A DNA stretch of 48,579 nucleotides from Myxococcota bacterium (GTDB lineage Bacteria; Myxococcota_A; Polyangia; Polyangiales; Houyiibacteriaceae). Position 1 is the first letter of the stretch, and the number at the start of each line of letters is the position of its first letter. Position numbers and translations under genes: made by a program. The stretch lies in the NCBI GenBank assembly GCA_025453555.1, contig JALOQC010000024.1, positions 1 to 48,579 on the forward strand, written 5' to 3'. Shown piece after piece: positions 18,993-29,221 of this stretch. The notes beneath the pieces are model-generated. The model searched no databases and was not told the DNA's origin. It was given only the letters and a program-made list of their open reading frames with translations.

Positions 18993-19745
18993 TCAACGCG
19001 CGATCCAGACGAAGCCTCGATCGAGCACGAGGTCCTCGGTGCGACCGTCCGCACGCTTCACGGTGAGGCGCGTCGCCTCCGAACAAGCGCGCGAGAGGGC
19101 GCCCGCGGCGCGCGCTTCGCCGAGATCCGCGATCGACTCGCCGCCGATCGCCACGATCGCGTCGCCCGGCACGAGGCCCGCGCGACCGGCGGGCGAGTGC
19201 TCGAGCACCTCGACGACCCGCAGCTCTTTGCGGCGCACCTCGTACGAGGTGATGCCAGCGCCGCGCGAGGCTTCGGGCGCGAGCACGCGGAAGCCGACCG
19301 ACGCGTTTCCGTCGAGGAGGATGCGCGTGTCGCCGTCCTCCATCGCGCCGCTCGGGAGCCCGCTCCCACGCCACACGCCGATCACCGTCGGCATCACGGT
19401 GTCTTGGTCCCAGAGCTCGATGCGCGAGGGGACGTTGCTCGGAAAGTGGAGGTTGGGAGTCGTCGCCTCGAGGCTCACCTGCAAGCCCTCGACGGGTGAG
19501 CTCTCGAAGATCAACGCGTCCCCGCGGTACACGCGCACGAAGACATCGGGCGGCGTGCCGTCCTCGTCCCACGGCTGATCGCCGCGCTGGCGGGGCGGAA
19601 TCACGACCTCGTGGAACGCGAGACGCCACACGTCCGCGGGGGCCGGTCGGGCCTCGGTGGTGACCGGACAGAGCGAGGTCGAACGGCGCGGATACGCACA
19701 GCCGAGGCCGGCCACGACGAGCAAGAGCAACGAGAGGACGCGCAT
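18993..19745 (-). CDS. PDZ-domain lipoprotein
   Basis: MRVLSLLLLVVAGLGCAYP lipobox; VLEHSPAGRAGLVPGDAIVAIGGESIADLGEA PDZ ligand-loop signature. Confidence 0.8.
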   Translation of the reverse strand: MRVLSLLLLVVAGLGCAYPRRSTSLCPVTTEARPAPADVWRLAFHEVVIPPRQRGDQPWDEDGTPPDVFVRVYRGDALIFESSPVEGLQVSLEATTPNLHFPSNVPSRIELWDQDTVMPTVIGVWRGSGLPSGAMEDGDTRILLDGNASVGFRVLAPEASRGAGITSYEVRRKELRVVEVLEHSPAGRAGLVPGDAIVAIGGESIADLGEARAAGALSRACSEATRLTVKRADGRTEDLVLDRGFVWIAR

Positions 19746-19851
19746 CGCGGCGGATGGTGCCACGGAGTCTCGGGCGGAGACAGAATCCGCGAGGCGAACG
19801 CGTCCGACTCCTCACGCCCCCGTGACCTTGCGTCAGTCGCAGTTGCCGTCG

Positions 19852-19875
19852 GTCGGCAGCTGACCCCGCCGAACC
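19852..19875 (-). repeat. Degenerate copy of the GTCGGCGGGGTCAGCCGCCGAC palindrome
   Basis: GTCGGCAGCTGACCCCGCCGAACC (reverse strand GGTTCGGCGGGGTCAGCTGCCGAC), intergenic. Confidence 0.6.
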
Positions 19876-19901
19876 AGTGAAACGGTCCGAAGCCGTCGCC
19901 T

Positions 19902-21290
19902 TCAGAAGCAGTCGGTGTCGGAGCAGAGACAACGCTGCACGACCGTGAACGCGGCCTCCGGACCTTCCCACGCCCAGAGGTCGTCGGGGTTGGCCGGCGT
20001 TCCCGTCCACGTCACCAGGAGCGTGCGATCGTCGCGCGCGACCACGTCGACCGCCGTGATCGGGAGACGAAGTCCCTCGGCGATCGGCATGCGCATCGAC
20101 TCGCGCACCTCGAGTCCGTCCTCGACGCGATGCACGACGACCAGCGTGGGCGAGCTCGCACCCTGCTCCACGATGGCGACCACGAAGCCCTCGGAGGCGC
20201 TGACCGTCGGCGGCAGGGAAGCGACCCGCGACGGCACTGAGCTGCGCCGCGGACTCACCGTCACGCGCGCACCTTCGGCCCCCGTGATCCCACGCAGCTC
20301 GAGCTCGACCACCCCACCGATCTCGGAACGATCGCGGCAGTCTTGGGCGATCGCGACGCGACCATCGGTCGCCGCGACGGCGTCGAAGCTCTCCACGCCG
20401 CAGCTCGTGCCCGCGATCCCGACCGTCTCGGAGCCGAGCTGCACGAGCTGCACGGTGGGCGGGAAGTCCCAGCCTTGAATCGCCGCGATCCACGCGCTGC
20501 CATCGACCACCCGCGGCGCGCGCACCCCATCGACCACGAAGAGGTCGTCGTAGGTCACGGTGGTCCCGCTCTCGTCGACCGCCACGACCTGCAGATCGTC
20601 GAAGTAGCCTTCTTCGTCGGCGGCTTCGGGCAGATGCACGATCGCGATCCGGGAAGCGCGCGTCGGGATCGCGTGATCGCCGAGCGGGGCGACGTCGACC
20701 ACGCGACGCGCGGCGTAGATCGGATCCGAGAAGTCGAAGGTGCCGTCGTTCTGCCACCCCTCGCGGCGCAGCGGACGCCACTGCCACGCGACCTGCGCGT
20801 CGCTCACCGAGGTCAGCAGCAGGTTCGACGAGCTGCCGGCCTTGCGCGCGTCGAGGCGCGCGGTGGTCACGGCGTCGGACCAATACGCCGGCATCACGAA
20901 GGACGTCTCGAGGACGGCGGTGCGCGGGTCGGTGCCGATCGTCGCCTCCATCACGACCGGGCACGCGCCGTCACACGGGCTCGGGTTGCCGTTGAGGAAC
21001 GCGAGGTAGAACGTCGACCCGTCGTGATCGACGACCGCGGGCACGGTCGCCGACGCGTCGAAGAACGTGGGCGTGAGCGGAGGCATCCAGCCGCCGGGGA
21101 GACACGTGTCGATCCCCGCGTCGCCTCCGTCGGGCTCGAAGCCGCACGCGTCGGACATGCAGAAGGGAGCGTCCTCGAAGGATGCGTCCGCCAGACCTGC
21201 GTCCGGATCTCCGTCGGGGGTGAGCGCCTCGAACGAGCGGCCGCAGCCGAGCACGAAGAGCAGCGCGAAGAAGCACGAAGAGAAGCGCAT
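19902..21290 (-). CDS. Lipoprotein, unknown function
   Basis: MRFSSCFFALLFVLGCGRS lipobox; Asp-rich spacer PDGDPDAGLADA; ends QRCLCSDTDCF. Confidence 0.8.
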   Translation of the reverse strand: MRFSSCFFALLFVLGCGRSFEALTPDGDPDAGLADASFEDAPFCMSDACGFEPDGGDAGIDTCLPGGWMPPLTPTFFDASATVPAVVDHDGSTFYLAFLNGNPSPCDGACPVVMEATIGTDPRTAVLETSFVMPAYWSDAVTTARLDARKAGSSSNLLLTSVSDAQVAWQWRPLRREGWQNDGTFDFSDPIYAARRVVDVAPLGDHAIPTRASRIAIVHLPEAADEEGYFDDLQVVAVDESGTTVTYDDLFVVDGVRAPRVVDGSAWIAAIQGWDFPPTVQLVQLGSETVGIAGTSCGVESFDAVAATDGRVAIAQDCRDRSEIGGVVELELRGITGAEGARVTVSPRRSSVPSRVASLPPTVSASEGFVVAIVEQGASSPTLVVVHRVEDGLEVRESMRMPIAEGLRLPITAVDVVARDDRTLLVTWTGTPANPDDLWAWEGPEAAFTVVQRCLCSDTDCF

Positions 21291-21296
21291 GAAGAT

Positions 21297-21323
21297 CTCC
21301 GAGCCGCCGATGCGGCTCCGGAG
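21297..21323 (-). promoter_or_regulatory. Hairpin sequestering the Shine-Dalgarno of the 19902-21290 lipoprotein gene
   Basis: Minus-strand RNA CTCCG-G-AGCCGC-AUCG-GCGGCU-CGGAG followed by AUCUUC-AUG; GGAG lies in the 3' arm. Confidence 0.6.
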
Positions 21324-21571
21324 GTCAGGCACGTCACGGACGCAGAACGGCTCAACACGAGGGGCGAGCCGCCGTGCCTCGACACCCAACGTTGCCTCGC
21401 CGACGAACGACGCTGCGTCACGAGCTGCGCCGTGAACCCTGACGCGGACGGAGACGGCGTGGACACCAACGGGGCGCTCGGTGACGGCGGCGCAGCGCTC
21501 AGCACGGAGACCCCCGTGAGCGCGATCGGACTGCCGTGAGGCGGAAGTGATCCGCGAGCGGCGTCACGCGA

Positions 21572-22081
21572 TCAGCGCAGCGTCACGTTGCGGGGCGCGA
21601 TCGTCGCCGTGAAGCTGGCTTCGCTCACGGAGCCCTCCACCGTCGCGGCGCCGCTCGCGAAGAGCGGCAGCTCGATGGTGCCGCTCTGGAAGAAGTCGCC
21701 TTCGCGGCGCATCACCCACGCGAGATCGGTCGTGAACTCTCCGTCGGTCGTGGTGATCCGGAGCTGCACGTTGGCGCAGACCTCGTCTTCGGCGTCGCTC
21801 GGCAGCGCAGGCACGCGCACGACGGGGAGCAACATGTCCGAGCCCTGGAAGCCGCGGACGATCGTCGCGTCGGCTCCCTCGCTCCAGGGCACGAAGACCT
21901 CGTCCTGGAGCTCGCCGACCTCGACGGTGCGCTCGGCGGGGAGCGCGGCGTCGCCGGGTCGGTAGCTGCATCGCTCGGCCGAGCCGCGCGGGCCGCTCGG
22001 GCCGGGATCGCAGAGGCACGCGCCCGAGAGCACGACGCCCAAGAGCACGAACGAGCCTGCGATCCAGCCGAGTGTCCTCAT
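21572..22081 (-). CDS. Small lipoprotein, unknown function
   Basis: MRTLGWIAGSFVLLGVVLSGACLCDPG lipobox; 169 aa. Confidence 0.75.
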   Translation of the reverse strand: MRTLGWIAGSFVLLGVVLSGACLCDPGPSGPRGSAERCSYRPGDAALPAERTVEVGELQDEVFVPWSEGADATIVRGFQGSDMLLPVVRVPALPSDAEDEVCANVQLRITTTDGEFTTDLAWVMRREGDFFQSGTIELPLFASGAATVEGSVSEASFTATIAPRNVTLR

Positions 22082-22296
22082 GGAGATTCTCGTGAGAAAC
22101 GAAGAACGAACATCGATCGATCACCGATCGATCACCGTCGATCTCGGATCAATCACGGTGCAATCACCGATGAATCGCTCGAGCATCGCTCGAAGATCCA
22201 TCGGTAATCGCACGCCGTTCGATGGTTCGGTCGCCTGACGGCGACGCTCACGGTGCCGCGAGTCGCTCGGCCTGGCGGCCGGCTCGAAAACGGCAC

Positions 22297-23376
<1,080 letters not shown>

Positions 23377-23413
23377 TTGGGTCGCCAGGTTGCCGCGGCG
23401 CCTGGCGCGCATC

Positions 23414-23438
23414 AAGTCGGCGGCTGACCCCGCCGACC
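23414..23438 (-). repeat. GTCGGCGGGGTCAGCCGCCGAC palindrome copy, 38 bp upstream of serC start
   Basis: AAGTCGGCGGCTGACCCCGCCGACC; 8-bp arms GTCGGCGG/CCGCCGAC, 6-nt loop. Confidence 0.85.
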
Positions 23439-23521
23439 CGGTCGAGAGGTCGGCCGACGTACGGGGACGCCGGACCGAGGAACGATCGGCGAGGCACCGG
23501 CTCGTCGATGCGCGGACTCGC

Positions 23522-24772
23522 TCAACGAGAACGCCAGCCGATCGCCAACGCCGCCCCGAAGGAAAACGCCTCCACGCGGTGCACGACTCGGTCGTCGATC
23601 GTGAAGCGTGGGCGGTGAGGCTGCGCGCCGAGCGACACCGAAGGCCGAAGCTCGAGACCGCGCCCGAGCCGCGCGATCGCCGCCAGCTCGAGCTGCGCGC
23701 TGGCGAACGGAGCGCGCGCGACGCGGTCGTCCTCGGTGCCTTCGCCTTCGGCGCGGACGAAGCGCGCGAATCCGCCGACGCAGGCTTCGACGCGGAGGGT
23801 CCGAGGTCGCGACGCGACGCAGAGCTGCGCGCCGAGGGAGGACGCGCGGTAGTGGGCGCGGACGTCGTCCATCGCGTCGGGATCGAGGGCATTGGGGTCG
23901 ATCGTGTCGGTGCGGGAGAGGCCGACCGACGCGAGGGCCCGGACGCGCCAGCGCGGCCCCGAGACACCGAGCGCGAGGCCGGGCGCGAGGCTCGGGGTCG
24001 GCAGGAGGCCGGTGTCGACGGCGAAGGTGAGGGCGAGGTCGAAGGTGGTGTCTGCGTCGGAGTCCGCGTCTGAATCCGTGACCGTGCCCGTGTCGGAGCT
24101 CGTGTCCGTCTCCGTCTCCGTCTCGGTCTCCGTCTCGGTCTCCGTCTCGGTCTCCGTCTCGGTCTCCGTCTCGGTCTCCGTCTCGGTCTCCGTCTCTGTC
24201 TCCGTCTCTGTCTCCGTCTCGGTCTCCGTCTCGGTCTCCGTCTCTGTCTCCGTCTCTGTCTCCGATTCCGTCTCCGTCTCGGTCGCCGTCTCGGTGCCCG
24301 TCTCCGTCTCCGTTCTCGTGCCGACGCCGGCGGTCGTGCTCCCTCCGGAGCCGCCGGTGACCGGGTCGGTCGGGTCGCTCTCCGCGCGCACCTCGACCCC
24401 GCCGCCGTACGCGAGCGCGAGCACCAGGGTCGCCGCGCGCGCGAGATCGCGGCACTCGCGCGCGTGCACCCGACGGCTCCCCGAGACCCCACCGAGCCGC
24501 GTATCGAGCACCAACACGAAGCGCGCGCCGTCGCGCCGGATCTCGCCTCGCGCGTGAAGCGTCTGCAGCACCACGGACTCGCGCACCACCAACGCGCGCG
24601 CGAGCTCGCCCCGCACCGCGGCTTCGTCGGGACAGCCCGGCGGCGCGCTCCACGTCAGCTCCAGCGGCAACGTCCGCGCGGGGGACGCGAGCCCGCTCGC
24701 GCTCTCTGCGCTCTGTGCGTGCGCGGACGCCACGAGCACCGAACCGATCACGAAGGCGAGAAACGCACGCAA
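23522..24772 (-). CDS. Exported protein with long (Thr-Glu)n linker and C-terminal beta-rich domain
   Basis: Signal peptide [26 protein letters not shown]... array; C-terminal [25 protein letters not shown]...[12 protein letters not shown] resembling an OM barrel. Confidence 0.75.
   Translation of the reverse strand: MRAFLAFVIGSVLVASAHAQSAESASGLASPARTLPLELTWSAPPGCPDEAAVRGELARALVVRESVVLQTLHARGEIRRDGARFVLVLDTRLGGVSGSRRVHARECRDLARAATLVLALAYGGGVEVRAESDPTDPVTGGSGGSTTAGVGTRTETETGTETATETETESETETETETETETETETETETETETETETETETETETETETETETETETETETDTSSDTGTVTDSDADSDADTTFDLALTFAVDTGLLPTPSLAPGLALGVSGPRWRVRALASVGLSRTDTIDPNALDPDAMDDVRAHYRASSLGAQLCVASRPRTLRVEACVGGFARFVRAEGEGTEDDRVARAPFASAQLELAAIARLGRGLELRPSVSLGAQPHRPRFTIDDRVVHRVEAFSFGAALAIGWRSR
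24100..24318. repeat. Hexanucleotide (6/12-bp) coding minisatellite
   Basis: (GTCTC[C/G])n on the + strand, encoding roughly 30+ TE dipeptides on the minus strand. Confidence 0.95.
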
Positions 24773-24890
24773 GACGGACGAGGGTAGCGCAGACCGTTCG
24801 GTGCGCCGTTCGCGTCGCGCCGTTCGCGTGACACCTTGTCGCCTCGCGGCGTGTCACCTCGCGCCCGTCACGTCGTGTGTCGCCCTCGCG

Positions 24891-25946
24891 TCACGTCGCG
24901 CGGCCCGCCGTGTCACGTCGCGCGCCGCGCCACGTCACGAGCGCGATCCCGCAGAACACCGCGAGGGTCCCGAGCCCCGCGCGGAGCCCGAGCGGCTCGT
25001 CGAGCACCGTCACCGCGAGCGCGAGCCCCACGATCGGCTGCAGGTAGATGAAGATCGCGACCGTCGACGAGCTCGCGTAGCGGAGCGCCCACGCGTTGAG
25101 CAGGTACGTGAGCAGCGTCGGCACCGCGAGCACGTAGAGCAAGAGGAGCCACGCGTGCGCACCCGCGCTGGTCACTCCGTCGAGCTGGCTCACACCGAAG
25201 GGCAACACCGCGAGCGTGGACGCGCCGAAGCCGATCGCCACGATTGGGAGCGTGCCGTAGCGCGCGACGTACGGCCGCACGAGCACGAGGTAGAAGGCGT
25301 AGCAGAGCGCGTTGGCGACGATCATCGCGTCGCCGAGGAGCGAGCTCGCCGCGAGCTCGAAGCGCTCGACCTTCACCAGCGCGAGCACCCCCGCGAAGGC
25401 GACGACGAGCCCGAGCACTCCGCGCGCGGTCGCGCGTTCGATCCCGAGCCCGAGCGCGACGAGGAAGGTGAAGATCGGGATCGTGGTGACGAGCACCGTC
25501 GCGTTGGTCGCGCTCGTGCGCTCGAGCCCGCCGAGGAAGAGGAGCTGGTTGGCGGCCATGCCGAGCAGACCGCAGCCGGCGATGCGCAGCACGTCTCCGA
25601 ACGGAATGCGCACTTTCGTCGCCGAGTCGGCGGGGTCAGCCGCCGACTTCTTGCCTTGGTCGGCGGGGTCAGCCGCCGACTTCTTGCCTTGGTCGGCGGG
25701 GTCAGCCGCCGACTTCGCGCGCAGCATCACGAGCGCGCCGAAGAAGATCGTCGCACCCGCGACCCGCACGAGCGAGAGCCCGAAGGGCCCCACGTGCTCC
25801 ATCGCGAGCTTGCCCGCGACGGGCAGCGTGCCGAACGCGATCTGCACCAGCACGAGCGCGGCCGAGACGGTGTGCGGCTTCGGCGAGGGCGCGACCACGG
25901 TCGCCGACGTCACGAGCGGAGCGGGAGCGGGAACGGCGGTGCTCAC
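24891..25946 (-). CDS. EamA/DMT-superfamily transporter carrying an in-frame repeat insert
   Basis: Ten-TM-like EamA pattern (LVQIAFGTLPVAGKLAMEHVGPFGLSLVRVAGATIFFGALVML..., RTSATNATVLVTTIPIFTFLVALGLG, PIVGLALAVTVLDEPLG); insert [33 protein letters not shown] start proposed. Confidence 0.85.
   Translation of the reverse strand: MSTAVPAPAPLVTSATVVAPSPKPHTVSAALVLVQIAFGTLPVAGKLAMEHVGPFGLSLVRVAGATIFFGALVMLRAKSAADPADQGKKSAADPADQGKKSAADPADSATKVRIPFGDVLRIAGCGLLGMAANQLLFLGGLERTSATNATVLVTTIPIFTFLVALGLGIERATARGVLGLVVAFAGVLALVKVERFELAASSLLGDAMIVANALCYAFYLVLVRPYVARYGTLPIVAIGFGASTLAVLPFGVSQLDGVTSAGAHAWLLLLYVLAVPTLLTYLLNAWALRYASSSTVAIFIYLQPIVGLALAVTVLDEPLGLRAGLGTLAVFCGIALVTWRGARRDTAGRAT
25626..25715. repeat. 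Three tandem copies (33-bp period) of the GTCGGCGGGGTCAGCCGCCGAC palindrome inside a CDS
   Basis: GTCGGCGGGGTCAGCCGCCGACTTCTTGCCTTG repeated at 25626, 25659 and 25692. Confidence 0.95.
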
Positions 25947-26001
25947 GGCGCGCGGAGCATGGCGCCGCGCCGGACGCTCGGCGAGGTGATACACACGCGC
26001 G

Positions 26002-26712
26002 ATGCGTTCGCTCCCGGCTGTCTTCGTCACGTCGATCGGTGTGCTCTTCGGAACGGGTTGCTTCCTCACCTCGCCCACTCCGCCGCTGCGCATCGACGAC
26101 CACGCGACCCTCGGGCCTTCGCGCGCGGACGCGCTCGTCGTCTTCCTGCCCGGCTTCGGCGACGACGGCGGCGTCTTCGATCGCTACGGCCTGATCGACG
26201 CGGTGCGCGCGCACGGGCGCTACGACGCGGTCGGCGCCCACGCGCACTTCGGCTTCTACCGAGACTTCGCGGTGATGCCGCGCCTCGAAGAAGATCTCGT
26301 CGGTCCCGCGCGCGCGATGGGCTACCGAAAGGTCTGGCTCGTCGGCACCTCGATGGGCGGCTTCGGCGCGCTCTCCTACGCGGCCAGGCACCCGCGTGAC
26401 GTCGCGGGCGTAGTGATGATGGCGCCTTACCTCGGGGAGCCCTCCGTGCTCGACGAGATCCGCGCGCAGGGTCTCGACGGGTGGGAGCCCGGCGACGTCG
26501 ACGCGATGGAGGACGGCCGCGAGAAGGTCACGCGACGCAACTGGCGCTTCGTGCGCGAGCAGCTCGCGCGACCCGAAGGCGGCGTGCCGGAGTTCGAGCT
26601 CCTCGCGGCGGCGCTCCCCGAAGGTCGCGTCTTCCATCGTCCGGGCGGCCACGGTTGGGCGACGTGGAGCCCGCTCTTCGACACGATCTTGGAGAGCACC
26701 CCGGAGCTCTGA
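26002..26712 (+). CDS. Alpha/beta-hydrolase lipoprotein
   Basis: MRSLPAVFVTSIGVLFGTGCFLTS lipobox; VWLVGTSMGGFGALSYA nucleophile elbow. Confidence 0.85.
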   Translation: MRSLPAVFVTSIGVLFGTGCFLTSPTPPLRIDDHATLGPSRADALVVFLPGFGDDGGVFDRYGLIDAVRAHGRYDAVGAHAHFGFYRDFAVMPRLEEDLVGPARAMGYRKVWLVGTSMGGFGALSYAARHPRDVAGVVMMAPYLGEPSVLDEIRAQGLDGWEPGDVDAMEDGREKVTRRNWRFVREQLARPEGGVPEFELLAAALPEGRVFHRPGGHGWATWSPLFDTILESTPEL

Positions 26713-26748
26713 GTCGGAAGATCGGCGGCGACGCGAGCGCGATCGTCA

Positions 26749-26822
26749 GGGTCGTCGTGAACGTGGTCGTGAACGTGGTCGGTCGTGGTCGTGGACGTGG
26801 ACGGCGACGTGATCGGCGACGA
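26749..26822. repeat. Low-complexity GTCGTGAACGTG/GTGGTCGTGGACGTGG array
   Basis: Degenerate 6/12-bp periodicity in the intergenic region; resembles the reverse complement of 30721-30780. Confidence 0.6.
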
Positions 26823-26962
26823 AAGCCGAGAGCGGAGTCCCGAAGCCACGAGCGTGTCGTTGCCATGAACGGCGACGTACGAGTCGAGAATCCGTGCGAC
26901 CTCGCGCTCACGATCCGCCCGCTTTTTTCGGGTCGTTCGCTGCATCGGGTACGTTCGCCCCG

Positions 26963-29171
26963 ATGCGCGCGCTCCTCTGCCTCCTGCTCTCGGTCGGCTG
27001 CTCCAGCGCCGCGCCGACGCTCACGCCGTCCACGACGACTGCGGCGGCTCCCGCCGATCGCACGAACGATCCCGCGCGCGCCCCGACGACACCGAGCGAT
27101 GCCGTCGCCGCGAACGCACCCGCGACGCCCCCGCCGGTACGCGTCCGCTACGACCTCGCGCGCCACGCCGATCGCGCCGATCGTTTCTTCGGAAGCACCC
27201 ACGTGCTCGACCTCACCGGCCTCGACGGCGCCCGCGCGACCCGAGGCGGCTGGCGCACCGGCTTCTCCCGCGCGCGCTTCGACGACGCGGACGCGCTCGT
27301 CAGCGAAGGTCGCCAAGGACGTCTGATCTTCGGCCGCGTCCGCGCCGCCGAACGCGACGTGCGCGCGCGCTTCGTGGGTCGCGCCGCGGTGCCGGGCGCG
27401 ATCGCGGTTTACCTCGACGGCGAGGAGCTCGCGCCGATCACGCTGCCCACCGATGCGTGGGGCAGCGCGGAGGTCGTGCTCCCGCGCACGCGGCTCGGCG
27501 CGGGCGAGCACGAGCTGCTCCTCCGCGCGGCGGGCTCGCGCACCGTCGACGGCATGCGCGGTCGCGTGGGCCTCGCGTTGCGCGAGCTGCAGCTCGTCGA
27601 AGGCGACGACGTCGCCGAGCTCGCACCGCTCGCCCACGAAGAGGACGGCGTGCGAGGCCTGAAGCTCGCTGCGCGCGAGACCGCCGGCTTCGTCGCGGAG
27701 GTCGCGGAGGGCGAACGTCTGCGCGCGATCGTGCGTGGCGAAGGCCGCGCGATCGTCCGGGCGGTGCGCGAGACGGCGAGCGGCACGACGAGCGGCACCG
27801 AGACGATCGAGCTCGCGCGGCTCGAAGCCAACGCGCAGGGCCAGACGCTCGACGTGGATCTCTCGCGCGCAGTGGGCGTCTCGCGCCTCGAGCTCACGGC
27901 CGAGGGAGGCGCGCTGCGTCTGCTCGCGCCCGCGATCGTGGCCCCGCTCCCCGAAGGTACCGCGCCCCCGCGCCCGATCCGCAACGTGCTCCTCGTGCTC
28001 GTCGACACCCTGCGCGCCGACAAGCTCGGCCCCTACCGCCAAGACACGCGCGTGCAGACGCCCGGCCTGCTTCGCTTCGCGGAGCGCGCGAGCACGATGC
28101 TGCACGCGCACTCGCAGGAGAACTGGACCAAGCCGAGCGTCGCGACGCTGCTCTCGTCGCTCATGCCCTGGGAGCACGCGACCACCCAACACGAGTCGGT
28201 GGTCCCGCGCACGGTGCGCATGCTCCCCGAGATCCTGAAAGACGACGGCTTCCACACGGGAGCCTTCATCTGCAACGGCTACGTCTCCGATCGTTTCGGC
28301 TTCGGCCGTGGCTGGAGCACTTACCGCAATTACATCCGCGAAGGTCGCCGCACGATGGCGGAGTTCGTGGCGGCCGACGTCCTGCAATGGCTCGACGCGC
28401 GCCCCACCGACAAACCGTTTTTCCTCTACGTACACACCATCGATCCGCACGTGCCCTACCGACCGCCGGCCGAGCACCTCGCGCTCTACGGCGACCCGAG
28501 CTACCGCGGCCGCGTCGACTTCTCGCGCGACGCCACGCTGCTCGAGAACGTGAAGCTCGGGCGCCTGCGCCTCGACGATCGCGACAAGGCGCACCTCCAA
28601 GCGCTCTACGACGGCGAGATCACCTACACCGACGTGCACTTCGCCGCGATCCTCGACGGCCTCGATCGCCGCGGCCTCTCCGACGACACGATGGTCGTGC
28701 TCACGAGCGATCACGGCGAAGAGTTCTGGGACCACGGCTCGGTCGGCCACGGTCGACGTGATGCCCACGATCCTCGAAGCGCTCGGTCGCCCCCTCCCCG
28801 AGAACCTCTCCGGCCGCAGCTTCCTGCCCTCCCTGCGCGGCGCCGGCTACGACGCGCCCCAAGCCACCGTCAGCGGCTTCATGGAGCATTGGCGCACCGT
28901 CAACGTCGGCCGCTACAAGCTCGTCCAGCGCCCCGGACACCCGCCCGTCCTCTACGATCTCGCGGAAGATCCGGGCGAGAACACCAACGTCGCCGGCGCG
29001 CATCCGCTCATCCTCGGCTGGCTCCGCGGCCTGCTCGGCGCGTCGCTGGACGCCACCCGCGGCGCGAGCACGCCGACCGCTGCGCGTCGTCCGACGCACG
29101 CCGCCGAGACCACCGCGATCGATCCCGAGACCGCGGCGCAGCTCCGCGCGCTCGGCTACGTGGGCGACTGA
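26963..29171 (+). pseudogene. Sulfatase/alkaline-phosphatase-superfamily lipoprotein disrupted by an internal frame-shifting deletion
   Basis: MRALLCLLLSVGCSS...NVLLVLVDTLRADKLGPY...TSDHGEEFWDHGSVGHG in frame 2, then VDVMPTILEALGRPLPENLSGRSFLPSL...YDLAEDPGENTNVA...QLRALGYVGD in frame 3 from about 28752. Confidence 0.75.
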
Positions 29172-29221
29172 GCTCGTCGCAGACAAATCGCGCTCATCGC
29201 GTTTGCGCCGCTTCGCTCCGA

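Noticed and set aside
18310-20964. 884-aa reverse ORF
   Set aside because: Only the last 195 codons look like protein (signal peptide plus beta strands); the upstream part overlaps two better genes in another frame.
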